From contig JAKSNH010000001.1 of NCBI GenBank assembly GCA_024399955.1, positions 234,691 to 298,690 on the forward strand: DNA of 64,000 bases, given 5' to 3'. Positions 1 to 7,419 of this stretch are shown piece by piece (within the stretch, counting starts at the first letter, position 1; each line of letters opens with the position of its first letter). Below the pieces are notes generated by a model. The model ran no database searches. It worked only from the letters and a program-made list of their open reading frames with translations, and was not told the origin of the DNA. The DNA is from Paludibacteraceae bacterium (GTDB taxonomy: Bacteria; Bacteroidota; Bacteroidia; Bacteroidales; Paludibacteraceae). Both the position numbers and the translations under genes were made by a program.

Positions 1-407
1 ATTTTGATGGAACCATAGTGGAACATGCTTATCCGCAGATAGGTAAGCCCATTCCTTTTGCTACCGAAACGCTTAAACAACTCATTAAAGAAGGACACCA
101 AGTCATCTTATGGTCCGTGCGTGAAGGAGACTTACTCAAACAAGCCGTTGATTATTGCCACGAGCGTGGTGTGGATTTTTATGCGGTCAATACCAATTTC
201 CCGGGCGAGGAGAACATCCATGATGGTTTGACGGCGCATAAACTGACGGCAGATCTCTTTATTGACGACCGCAACTTAGGTGGATTGCCGGAGTGGGGTG
301 TTATCTACCAAATGATTCATTCGGGACGTCCCTATACGCCGTATCAAAATACGATTCCGCAGGAGATTCCTGTTAAGAAAAACTGGTTACAAAAATTGCT
401 ATCATGA
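1..407 (+). CDS. HAD-family hydrolase, 5' end outside window
   Basis: Partial gene: the reading frame is open from base 3 to the stop at 405-407, giving 134 visible residues, and the true start lies left of the window. The visible part opens with FDGT, the end of the HAD nucleophile motif DxDGT, so only a few residues are missing. Motif II is the Ser in VILWSVREG and the acidic motif IV is LFIDDRNLGG. The protein is a small capless HAD phosphatase or nucleotidase-like hydrolase; the substrate cannot be read from sequence. It overlaps the next gene by four bases (ATGA), so the two are translationally coupled. Family assignment is firm, specificity unknown. Confidence 0.85.
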   Translation, partial: FDGTIVEHAYPQIGKPIPFATETLKQLIKEGHQVILWSVREGDLLKQAVDYCHERGVDFYAVNTNFPGEENIHDGLTAHKLTADLFIDDRNLGGLPEWGVIYQMIHSGRPYTPYQNTIPQEIPVKKNWLQKLLS

Positions 408-898
408 TTACCTTGCGCAAAATAGAACCAACCGATTTGCCTTTCCTCTACCAATGGGAGAATGATGCTTCTGCATGGGCTGACGGCTCCAATCATAATC
501 CGCTTAGTCAGCAGGACTTGCGGGACTATATCGCTAATACCACCGGAGATATTTACAGGGATGGGCAACTGCGATTGATGATTGTGCAAGATGGAGTTAC
601 GGTAGGTTGTGCCGACTTGTTTGATTTGGATATTCGTAATCGTCGTGCTGCAATTGGTTTATACCTCGCGCCTGAGTATAGAGGGCAAGGGTGGGGGGCT
701 CAAGCCATGGACCAATTGGAGCAATATGCGTTTAGATTTTTGCATTTGCGCCTCATTTATGCGGTGGTGGCAGAAACGAATCTTTCCTGCCGTAAAATCT
801 ACGAAGATAGAAGATATTTGCGCTCATCTCCTCTTCGCCACTGGACCCTTGAGTCTGATGCTGTCATCTATTCCAAATTCTACGACCATGACGATTAA
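404..898 (+). CDS. GNAT-family N-acetyltransferase
   Basis: A 164-residue protein of normal GNAT length. The acetyl-CoA pyrophosphate-binding motif A reads GLYLAPEYRGQGWGAQAMDQ (the R-G-Q-G-W-G turn near residues 89-94), followed by ETNLSCRKIYED, the usual strand-helix in which an Asn and a Tyr line the acetyl-CoA site. Its layout resembles SpeG/RimJ-like acetyltransferases that act on small amines or protein N-termini; the substrate is not predictable. It overlaps the HAD gene by 4 bases and the following metallo-beta-lactamase gene by 11, so the three form one operon. Confidence 0.88.
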   Translation: MITLRKIEPTDLPFLYQWENDASAWADGSNHNPLSQQDLRDYIANTTGDIYRDGQLRLMIVQDGVTVGCADLFDLDIRNRRAAIGLYLAPEYRGQGWGAQAMDQLEQYAFRFLHLRLIYAVVAETNLSCRKIYEDRRYLRSSPLRHWTLESDAVIYSKFYDHDD

Positions 899-1430
899 GA
901 CTTTTTATTGCAATCCATATAGAGAATGCACGTATGTCGTGACCATCCAGGAGGGACAATGCCTCATGGTTGATCCGGGCATGTACGGAGAAAAAGAAGA
1001 GAAACGTGTGCAAGAATACTTGGATGAGAATAAACTAACTCCCGTTGCTATTCTGATTACACACTACCATCCGGACCATATATGCGGACTGGACTATATG
1101 AAGCAACATTATCCCAATGCGTCGGTAATTGACACTCACCTCTCATCCACTCACCCTCTCACCCTCTCAACTCTCCAGATTATTCCTACTCCCGGGCATA
1201 AAGAGGATGCCGTATGTTTTTACTTTGAGGATGAAGGTATTATTTTCACCGGTGATACGTTGTTTATGGAGTCTGTCGGACGTACCGACCTACCGGGAGG
1301 TGATACGGTGGCGTTAATGCAGTCGCTCAAGAAATTAGAAGCGTTGCCAAAGGCTACGCAGGTCTATCCCGGACATGGATACCCTACAACCATTAAACAT
1401 GAAATAGACCACAACCCATACATGGGTTAA
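888..1430 (+). CDS. MBL-fold metallo-hydrolase (glyoxalase II-like)
   Basis: A 180-residue metallo-beta-lactamase-fold hydrolase. The dinuclear zinc motif HYHPDH sits near residues 59-64, with the later ligands in TPGHKED, FTGDTLF and YPGHGYP in canonical order. Such short single-domain proteins are usually annotated as hydroxyacylglutathione hydrolase-like; the thioester substrate is unproven. The ATG at 888 is chosen because it starts a standard strand (TIKTFYCNPY) and overlaps the upstream stop; the frame is open further upstream, but inside the GNAT gene. Odd feature: bases 1151-1174 are a tandem TCACCCTC-type microrepeat encoding the linker STHPLTLSTL, which looks like a repeat expansion tolerated between strands. 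Confidence 0.88.
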   Translation: MTIKTFYCNPYRECTYVVTIQEGQCLMVDPGMYGEKEEKRVQEYLDENKLTPVAILITHYHPDHICGLDYMKQHYPNASVIDTHLSSTHPLTLSTLQIIPTPGHKEDAVCFYFEDEGIIFTGDTLFMESVGRTDLPGGDTVALMQSLKKLEALPKATQVYPGHGYPTTIKHEIDHNPYMG

Positions 1431-1468
1431 TAATTCCAATAGAACACACAACTAAATATATAAATGAT

Positions 1469-2074
1469 ATGAAAAAAGTAATTGTTATCGTCAACGTTCT
1501 CGTTGGTTTAATTCTTATGGGCTGCCAAGGTCAATCAAATTCTTCTACTATGAAACAAGACAATGTGATTGAAAACATCCGCACACGTGTTTCGGTGCGT
1601 CAGTTTACTGGAGAGAAGATCACCGAAGAACAAATCCAGACATTACTCCAATGTGCTATGTCTGCTCCCAGTGCCATCAATCGTCAACCATGGGCCTTTA
1701 TTGTGGTTACAGAGGATAGTGTACTTGCCCAATTAGGTCAAGCCTTCCCTTACAGCCGTTGCGACCAACATCCGGCTATTGCTATCGTTCCTTGTGGTGA
1801 TATGAGCAAAGCCATTGAGGATGAAGGACGTGATTTTTGGATTGATGATGTGAGTGCTGCTACTCAGAATATCTTGCTCGCAGCCCATTCTATGGGCTTA
1901 GGAGCCGTTTGGACCGGACTTTATCCTACCGAGCGTTATATGCAGGCACAGACGTTACTTGGACTGCCTGAACATATCATCCCTTTGTGCATCGTTCCTG
2001 TTGGCGTTCCTGCCGAACAGCCCGAGATTAAAGATAAATGGAATACGTCCAATATCCACTATAACCGCTGGTGA
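1469..2074 (+). CDS. Nitroreductase-family lipoprotein
   Basis: 201 residues. The N-terminus has Lys residues, a hydrophobic stretch and the lipobox LMGC (Cys about residue 19), so the enzyme should be a lipoprotein held outside the cytoplasm. Residues 35-201 are an FMN-dependent nitroreductase domain: RTRVSVRQF (phosphate-binding arginines), SAPSAINRQPW (flavin contact), and the late GLGAVWTGLYP. Exported nitroreductases of this type occur in Bacteroidetes; the physiological substrate is unknown. If the internal Met at residue 28 were used, the product would be cytosolic, but the signal sequence is too clean to ignore. It lies 38 bases after the MBL gene and may belong to the same transcript. 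Confidence 0.86.
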   Translation: MKKVIVIVNVLVGLILMGCQGQSNSSTMKQDNVIENIRTRVSVRQFTGEKITEEQIQTLLQCAMSAPSAINRQPWAFIVVTEDSVLAQLGQAFPYSRCDQHPAIAIVPCGDMSKAIEDEGRDFWIDDVSAATQNILLAAHSMGLGAVWTGLYPTERYMQAQTLLGLPEHIIPLCIVPVGVPAEQPEIKDKWNTSNIHYNRW

Positions 2075-2083
2075 TTCCTACTT

Positions 2084-2312
2084 GGCTACTTGGCTAATTC
2101 CTAATTGGCTAATTGCTCGCCGTTCAAAGCACACTTGTAAATGCTTTTAATTAGGCTGCTTGCAGCCCCCGAAAGAGCTCGTGAGAGGTCTTTCGGAGAG
2201 GAGGAACGCAACACGCCTGTTGATTAAGCTTCGCGGCAATCAACCATTGCGTGCTCGCCGTTCCGACGACGGGTGTTTGTCGGGTGTTTATAAGCCCCTG
2301 CGGCTACCCACC
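2084..2312. repeat. 229-bp hairpin-rich intergenic repeat, copy 1
   Basis: Almost identical to 53314-53542, with mismatches at about 2108, 2116, 2118 and 2303 only. The sequence is full of perfect inverted repeats: GGCTGC/GCAGCC, CCGAAAGA/TCTTTCGG around a 12-base loop, GGAACG/CGTTCC closing an inner TTGATT/AATCAA stem, and CCGAC/GTCGG. This points to a structured RNA or a nucleic-acid element rather than a protein. It starts with the common spacer microrepeat of this genome (TTGGCTAATTCC). No terminal inverted repeats, target-site duplication or transposase are seen. No promoter is visible immediately upstream. Confidence 0.85.
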
Positions 2313-2673
2313 GCCTCACAGCCTACAACTTAGCGTTCCAAAATGCGGTTCATAACGGACTCCTAAGCGGTTCATAGCGGGTTACGATACGGTTCCCATA
2401 GCCCATACGACTGCGAATATGCGACCCCTCCGCGTTGCTTATTCTCGGTGATGTCCCTAACGCCGCATTTTTGCCCCTATTTGTATCAATCTTTCTGCTA
2501 GAAACTCAAGAAGGAACATCAAGGAACTTCCGGGAACTTCCCGACTTCCCGAACGAACCAAATGTGCCGTATTTACTGGGATTTATTGGTGTGCTCTAAG
2601 CACCTCACGGACACGTGGTTTTTAGAATTATAGATAGAATAATCTATCTTTTTTGCATTTTTTTGTGTTAAAA
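2313..2673. other. Intergenic region with degenerate short repeats
   Basis: No convincing gene. It contains two imperfect copies of GCGGTTCATARCGG near 2346 and 2368, a run of GGAACATCAAGGAACTTCC-type microrepeats around 2512-2550, and a small hairpin GGTG/CACC near 2590. The AT-rich tail leads into the promoter of the ATPase gene. I cannot assign a function. Confidence 0.5.
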
Positions 2674-2705
2674 TTTGGCTATGTCAAAAAAAAGCAGTAA
2701 TTTTG
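2674..2705 (+). promoter_or_regulatory. Bacteroidetes-type promoter for the 2777 ATPase gene
   Basis: TTTG at 2674-2677, a 20-base spacer and TAATTTTG at 2698-2705 fit the -33/-7 consensus of the Bacteroidetes primary sigma factor. The spacer contains ATGTCAAAAAAAAGCAG, nearly the same as the promoter of the paralogous ATPase (62459-62490). The predicted leader is about 65 bases. Confidence 0.8.
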
Positions 2706-2776
2706 CGTCCAAAATCACTTTTATAAAAGTTATTATTACCTAATATTGTACATTTACAATCTAAAATACAAATACT

Positions 2777-3973
2777 ATGATTTCAAAATTAGTTGCGATT
2801 TACTACAAAGCATTAGAAAATGTTTCTCTTGATTTTACGCGTTATTTGTATGCGCAAATCAATTGGGAAAACCGATTTATTATGATAAAAGGAGCAAGAG
2901 GCGTTGGCAAAACAACGATGTTGCTTCAACATATTCTACGCACATTTCCGGACAAAAGCCAAGCTTTATATGTATCTGTTGATAACTCATGGTTTGCTAC
3001 TCATTCGATGGTTGAACTCGCAGAATATGCCACTTCACACGGAATAATGAACCTCTTTTTTGACGAGGTACATAAATATAACCATTGGGATCAACAACTT
3101 AAAGAGATGTATGACTCGTTCCCTAAATTAAAAGTTGTTGTCACCGGTTCTTCTATGCTTCAATTAGAGACCTGCCAAGCAGACTTAGGTCGCCGTATAC
3201 GCCAATATACACTACACGGAATGAGTTTTCGAGAATATCTACAATTAGAGGGAGTTGTGTCGTGGCAACCGCTGGAATTGGACAACCTTCTCAAAAACCA
3301 TTTGTCACTTGCTGCTAAATTGACCAATGAGCAACCCATCCTTGCATATTTTGAAAAATACCTGCAAGAAGGCTACTATCCATTCTATCGTGAACAAGGT
3401 GACGGATTCCTACAAAGATTAGAAACGAACATCAACAATGTTATCAATGTAGATATCCCTGCGGTGGATAAAACAATCACATACGAATCCGTTTATAAAA
3501 TGAAGACGTTACTTCGCATTCTTGCCGAACAAACCCCTTATACATTGAATATCAACGACTTATCAAAGACATTAAGATGCTCTCGTGATATTGTTTATAA
3601 AATGTTTGACTTAATGCATCGTGCCGCTCTTATTCGCCGTTTATATACAAAAGAAGGAGGAATGAAAGTGCTTCAAAAGCCGGAAAAGATATTGTTTAAT
3701 AATACCAATCTAATGTATGCATTATCACAACAAGTGGATACCGGAACTATGCGTGAAACATTTTTTGCCAATATGCTTGCCGCCAATCATCAGATTTGTA
3801 TGCCTCAAAAAGGCGATTTATTCGTCGATGAGAAATACCTATTTGAAGTTGGAGGTAAGAATAAAGATTATGGTCAAATAGCCAATAAAGAAAACAGTTA
3901 CGTTGTCCGTGATGGGATTGATATTGGTTGTGAAAATAAAATCCCTCTTTGGATGTTTGGACTGCTTTATTAG
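2777..3973 (+). CDS. AAA/DUF4143 ATP-binding protein, paralog 1
   Basis: 398 residues. Walker A is GARGVGKT at residues 39-46, Walker B LFFDEVH (Asp96-Glu97), and a sensor strand VVVTGSSML follows near 118-126. A middle winged-helix-like region and the C-terminal DUF4143 domain end with YLFEVGGKNKDYG, an E-x-G-G-K pattern (Glu357, Lys361) like the core of the PD-(D/E)XK nuclease fold. These ATPases are very common in Bacteroidetes and archaea; their job is unknown, with toxin-antitoxin, DNA-processing and regulatory roles proposed. A close paralog of the same length lies at 61165-62364, and the similarity continues past the stop codon. It has its own promoter and a strong terminator. Confidence 0.9.
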   Translation: MISKLVAIYYKALENVSLDFTRYLYAQINWENRFIMIKGARGVGKTTMLLQHILRTFPDKSQALYVSVDNSWFATHSMVELAEYATSHGIMNLFFDEVHKYNHWDQQLKEMYDSFPKLKVVVTGSSMLQLETCQADLGRRIRQYTLHGMSFREYLQLEGVVSWQPLELDNLLKNHLSLAAKLTNEQPILAYFEKYLQEGYYPFYREQGDGFLQRLETNINNVINVDIPAVDKTITYESVYKMKTLLRILAEQTPYTLNINDLSKTLRCSRDIVYKMFDLMHRAALIRRLYTKEGGMKVLQKPEKILFNNTNLMYALSQQVDTGTMRETFFANMLAANHQICMPQKGDLFVDEKYLFEVGGKNKDYGQIANKENSYVVRDGIDIGCENKIPLWMFGLLY

Positions 3974-3994
3974 TTTCTTTCTCTACAATACATC

Positions 3995-4034
3995 AAAGGT
4001 CGCTTGGCGTTTCCGCCCGCGACCTTTTGTTTTA
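3995..4034 (+). terminator. Rho-independent terminator after the ATPase gene
   Basis: AAAGGTCGC (3995-4003) pairs perfectly with GCGACCTTT (4019-4027) around a 15-base loop that itself contains GGCG/CGCC, followed by TTGTTTT. It ends the ATPase transcript and, read from the other strand, may back up termination of the antisense RNA at 4046-4276. Confidence 0.85.
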
Positions 4035-4045
4035 TACAGACCAAC

Positions 4046-4276
4046 AAAAAAACGCGGATTCCTGCTCTGCTTATCCGCTAGTTGAGGCCGTAGGAAGCCT
4101 TTGATGTCGAATAAGCAATTAGAAATCCACGCGTGCGTATATAGAATAATGTATATACACCCATGGACATCTACCACTTACTTGTTTTCGCAAGAGGGAC
4201 GCTTCCCTCCCCTCACCCAGCGTGGATTTCGTTATGTTCCCCTATTTAACGTCAGTGGGTGACGTTTTTGCAGTTT
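4046..4276 (-). ncRNA. Structured RNA family, stand-alone copy C
   Basis: About 231 bases on the minus strand, between its own promoter (4284-4316) and a T-run at 4052-4046. Reading 5'->3': hairpin AACGTCA/TGACGTT; strand P1 ATCCACGC (4227-4220); stem GAGGGA-AGCG-TCCCTC; small hairpin CTTG-CGAAAA-CAAG; conserved GATGTCCATGGGT; an AT-rich stem; strand P1' GCGTGGAT (4132-4125); then a long terminator hairpin GGATTTCT/AGGAATCC with inner TGCTTAT/ATAAGCA, ending in T7. The same series occurs at 62706-63065, and in part at 46665-46936. No gene follows on this strand: it runs tail-to-tail into the ATPase terminator, so this copy looks like a free small-RNA gene. Compared with the 62706 copy it lacks a 126-base arm. 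I do not recognise it as a named RNA family. Confidence 0.7.
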
Positions 4277-4283
4277 TGTGCTG

Positions 4284-4316
4284 CAAAATTACAGAAAAAA
4301 AAATGATATATGCAAA
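4284..4316 (-). promoter_or_regulatory. Promoter of structured RNA copy C
   Basis: On the minus strand TTTG (4316-4313), a 21-base spacer beginning CATATATCA, then TAATTTTG (4291-4284). Transcription would start near 4276, just before the first hairpin of the RNA. It is back-to-back with the permease promoter at 4333-4363. Confidence 0.75.
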
Positions 4317-4332
4317 TATTTCATACAATTAT

Positions 4333-4363
4333 TTTGATATGTCAAAAAAAAAGTGTACCTTTG
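4333..4363 (+). promoter_or_regulatory. Promoter of the ABC permease pair
   Basis: TTTG 4333-4336, 19-base spacer containing ATATGTCAAAAAAAAAG, TACCTTTG 4356-4363. The expected start near 4370 is only a few bases before the ATG at 4373, so the messenger is leaderless or nearly so. Confidence 0.82.
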
Positions 4364-4372
4364 CAGCGCGAA

Positions 4373-5260
4373 ATGAGAAATGAGAAAGAAAATATACAGG
4401 AAGCCTCCAAGCACTATTGGAATATCCAGATTTCGCCGAAGGATCACCTTCTGACATTGGATTGGAAGGAGATGTGGCGGTATCGCGATATGTATTGGCT
4501 GTTCGTGATGCGCTCGTTCAAGACCGCGTATAAACAGACTATATTAGGTCCATTGTGGTTCCTTATCACGCCTGTTTTGTCGGTTATCGTGTATGTGGCG
4601 GTGTTTGGCGGTATTGCTAACATCCCTACGGATGGCGTTCCGCCGGCTTTATTCTACTTGTTAGGCATATCGGTGTGGGGCTATTTCGCTTCATGTCTTA
4701 GCAGCACCGGTAACTCGTTCGTGAGCAATGCCGATATATTTGGTAAGGTTTATTTCCCTCGTCTGATTATGCCTTTGGTGGCGGTGACGGTGAATGTGCT
4801 CAGTTTCCTTATTCAGTTGGCCATCTTCTTTGCCTTCTATATCTACTACCGTATCTATCCTATGGAAGGTATGGCGTTGCAGATGCACTGGCATGTCATT
4901 CTATTCCCTATACTGATGTTTATCCTGGCCATGATGGCAGTGGGATTCGGTATGATTGTGTCCAGTATGACCACTAAGTACCGCGACCTGCAAATAGCCT
5001 TCGCTAAAATCATCAGTCTGTGGGTCTATATCACTCCGGTTATCTATCCGTTATCCATGGTAACTAACCCTAAACTGCACTTAGCTATGTCTCTTAACCC
5101 CGTTACACCTATCATCGAGGCTATCAAGTACTCGCTGTTGGGAGTGGGGCAGTTCTCATGGCTGTGGCTGGGCTATTCGGTGTTGATGACCGCTATTCTG
5201 CTTATTATCGGCTTAATGCTATTCAATAAAGTACAAAAGTCATTCATGGATACAGTGTAG
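4373..5260 (+). CDS. ABC-2 type polysaccharide/lipid export permease, first of pair
   Basis: 295 residues from the ATG at 4373. Upstream in-frame codons lie inside the promoter, so a start at 4310 is rejected. The protein has a cytoplasmic N-terminus with the amphipathic segment DWKEMWRYRDMYWLFVMRSF, then FKTAYKQTILGPLWFLITPV and six predicted membrane segments, the layout of Wzm/TagG permeases that export O-antigen, teichoic acid or capsule chains with an ATPase partner. It ends FNKVQKSFMDTV, the family's usual tail. The second permease is about half identical. No ATP-binding (Wzt/KpsT-like) gene is adjacent, which is unusual. The exported substrate is unknown. Confidence 0.9.
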   Translation: MRNEKENIQEASKHYWNIQISPKDHLLTLDWKEMWRYRDMYWLFVMRSFKTAYKQTILGPLWFLITPVLSVIVYVAVFGGIANIPTDGVPPALFYLLGISVWGYFASCLSSTGNSFVSNADIFGKVYFPRLIMPLVAVTVNVLSFLIQLAIFFAFYIYYRIYPMEGMALQMHWHVILFPILMFILAMMAVGFGMIVSSMTTKYRDLQIAFAKIISLWVYITPVIYPLSMVTNPKLHLAMSLNPVTPIIEAIKYSLLGVGQFSWLWLGYSVLMTAILLIIGLMLFNKVQKSFMDTV

Positions 5261-5264
5261 GGGG

Positions 5265-5347
5265 GCGTAGAGCGTAGAGCGTTGAACGTTTAGCGTTTAG
5301 AGTTGATTATTGTATATTGCATATTGTATATTGCTAATTGCTAATTG
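5265..5347. repeat. Low-complexity spacer of short tandem repeats
   Basis: The gap between the two permease genes is made of GCGTAGA repeats and AACGTTTAGCGTTTAGAG (5265-5301), then TATTGCATATTGTATATTG and GCTAATTGCTAATTG (5308-5347). The same kinds of units occur in other spacers of the window and inside cinA. Confidence 0.75.
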
Positions 5348-6226
5348 ATGATAGATAAAGATATAAATAGTACTGGGGTGCCTAACGGCACCTGGACGAC
5401 GGTGATTTCGCCGAAGGAGCGTCATCGTGGTTTAGGGCTGAAGGAGGTTTGGCAGAAGCGGTATCTGTTGTGGCTCTTTGTGAAAAGAGACATAACGGTG
5501 CAGTTCAAACAAACCATCTTCGGTATGGGCTGGTACTTTATCTCGCCGCTTTTCTCTACGATTATCTATATGGTGGTGTTTGGACGCATCGCCTCTATTC
5601 CTACCGACGATATTCCGCAGCCGATTTTCTACCTGAGTGGCGTGTGCCTATGGGAGTATTTCTCGCTATGTCTAACATCTGTCTCTACTACTTTCCAAAC
5701 CAATTCAGGACTATTTGGTAAGGTCTATTTCCCCCGATTAGTGACACCGCTCTCCGTTTGTATAGGTAAACTCTTCCGCTTTGGATTGCAACTCAGTACA
5801 TTCGTTATTGTCTATATCTACTTTGTGCTACGTGGAGTGCATCTATGCCCCAACTGGTACTTGCTGCTCTTCCCCGTTATCGTGGCTTGTATGATAGGCA
5901 TCGCCATGGGATTAGGATTGATGGTATCCAGTATGACCACTAAGTACAAGGATCTGGTGAATTTCTTCCCAACCTTTGTATCACTATGGATGTACGCCAC
6001 ACCTATTGTCTATCCGCTCAGTTACGTCACTAATCCCACCTTGCATCAAGTGATGCTGCTCAATCCCATGACCCCGCTCGTGGAAGCCTTCAAATACGGC
6101 GCTTTCGGTGCAGGATCATTCTCGTGGATGAGCTTCGGTTATGCAGTGCTATGCACGATTATCTTGCTTGTGATAGGTATAGCGATGTTCAATCGCAAGC
6201 AGAAATTCTTTATTGACACTATCTAA
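5348..6226 (+). CDS. ABC-2 type export permease, second of pair
   Basis: 292 residues from the ATG at 5348 (a TTG one codon earlier is also possible). The architecture matches the upstream permease: amphipathic N-terminal helix, FKQTIFGMGWYFISPLFS, six membrane segments, VSSMTTKYKDL in the cytoplasmic loop, and the end FNRKQKFFIDTI. The segment FGKVYFPRL is identical in both, so the pair arose by duplication, and the copies may form a heterodimeric channel. An ATPase must be supplied from elsewhere. The downstream DUF2851 gene starts six bases later and is probably on the same transcript. Confidence 0.9.
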   Translation: MIDKDINSTGVPNGTWTTVISPKERHRGLGLKEVWQKRYLLWLFVKRDITVQFKQTIFGMGWYFISPLFSTIIYMVVFGRIASIPTDDIPQPIFYLSGVCLWEYFSLCLTSVSTTFQTNSGLFGKVYFPRLVTPLSVCIGKLFRFGLQLSTFVIVYIYFVLRGVHLCPNWYLLLFPVIVACMIGIAMGLGLMVSSMTTKYKDLVNFFPTFVSLWMYATPIVYPLSYVTNPTLHQVMLLNPMTPLVEAFKYGAFGAGSFSWMSFGYAVLCTIILLVIGIAMFNRKQKFFIDTI

Positions 6227-6231
6227 TCGCT

Positions 6232-7419
6232 TTGCCGGAGTATTTACTACATTATATTTGGCAGCAGGGACTCTTTCTTGCCTATCCTCAAACCACTACC
6301 GATGGTCGTTCGGTAGAGGTGCTCTCTACAGGTCGCCATAACCATGATGCAGGCCCGGACTTCACCGATGTGCACTTGCGCATAGATGGGGTAGATCTGT
6401 ATGGTCAGATTGAGATTCACGTCGCAGCGTCGGATTGGCATCGTCATCATCATGACAAGGATGCCGCCTACGACCATATCCTGCTGCATGTAGTGCGCAA
6501 AGCCGATAAAGAGGTGTTTAACTCGCAAGGCGAACCGGTGCCTCAACTCGAATTGACCTATGACGAGAAAGACTATGTCGGTCACTTGCTGCATGATGCT
6601 ATGCTGATGGATTCGGCTTGGGCTACGCATCGCTGCGCTCAGTCGATATTGACCGACCCGTCGCTGATTACCATGGGATGGAAGCAGACTTTATTAGAAC
6701 GCCGATTGCAATGCAAGACCGAGTCAATTGAACGGCTACTAACGGTATCGCATAATGATTGGAACACCGCTTTCTATGTGTCACTTGCGCACGCGTGCGG
6801 GTTTCATATTAATGGTGTACCCATGGAGATGTTAGCTTTGGCTACACCCTTGTCCGTGCTGTATAAGCACCGCTCATCATTGGAACAACTGTCGGCTATT
6901 TTGTTAGGACAGGCAGGATTATTAGACCCCAACGATCCGCGCTATCGCGAATACACCTTCCTACGCACTAAGTTTGGACTGACACCCATCCAACCTACGC
7001 TATGGAAGCATAGTCGCATGCGCCCCATATCGCACCCTGCCGTTAGAGTGCAACAACTGGCGATTATCATTCATGATACGGAGTTCCTCCTCAGTCAATG
7101 TATGGAAACCAAAGACGTAGATACCTTACGCTCTTTCTTCCAATCCTCCGGAATGGGCAAGAGCAGCATAGACGGACTCATTATCAATACCGTGGCACCC
7201 TTCCTATATGCTCGCGGACAAAAAACGCAGGCTATGCACCTGCTGCATGCGCTGCCGGCTGAGTCCAATCGTATCATACGACAATGGCAAACACTGGGTC
7301 AGACCGTTACGGATGCTTTTGATTCGCAAGCTCTGATCCATCTCTATACCACATGCTGCGAACAAGGGCAATGCTCCTCGTGCGCAGTGTGGTCAGAGTC
7401 AGTAATTAAACAATCTTAG
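6232..7419 (+). CDS. DUF2851 family protein
   Basis: 395 residues; TTG start at 6232, the only start that keeps the conserved N-terminus [11 protein letters not shown]. The pattern [15 protein letters not shown] and the following [29 protein letters not shown] identify DUF2851, a Bacteroidetes family of unknown biochemistry with conserved acidic and His residues reminiscent of a nuclease-like active site (inference). The C-terminus ends with a cluster of cysteines, [10 protein letters not shown]. It starts six bases after the permease stop. Its last 14 bases overlap the convergent gcvT gene. Confidence 0.88.
   Translation: MPEYLLHYIWQQGLFLAYPQTTTDGRSVEVLSTGRHNHDAGPDFTDVHLRIDGVDLYGQIEIHVAASDWHRHHHDKDAAYDHILLHVVRKADKEVFNSQGEPVPQLELTYDEKDYVGHLLHDAMLMDSAWATHRCAQSILTDPSLITMGWKQTLLERRLQCKTESIERLLTVSHNDWNTAFYVSLAHACGFHINGVPMEMLALATPLSVLYKHRSSLEQLSAILLGQAGLLDPNDPRYREYTFLRTKFGLTPIQPTLWKHSRMRPISHPAVRVQQLAIIIHDTEFLLSQCMETKDVDTLRSFFQSSGMGKSSIDGLIINTVAPFLYARGQKTQAMHLLHALPAESNRIIRQWQTLGQTVTDAFDSQALIHLYTTCCEQGQCSSCAVWSESVIKQS

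Noticed and set aside
2084..2312. Insertion sequence or MITE
   Set aside because: No terminal inverted repeats, no target duplication and no transposase; kept only as a structured repeat.
2313..2640. tRNA or riboswitch in the GC-richer intergenic part
   Set aside because: No cloverleaf, no T-loop consensus and no known aptamer motif could be found.
3983..4177. 64-codon open frame on the minus strand within RNA copy C
   Set aside because: Part of it (VDVHGC-I-IILYTHAWISN) is repeated in copy B only because the RNA is conserved; a one-base difference breaks the frame right after it. RNA pairing explains the conservation better.
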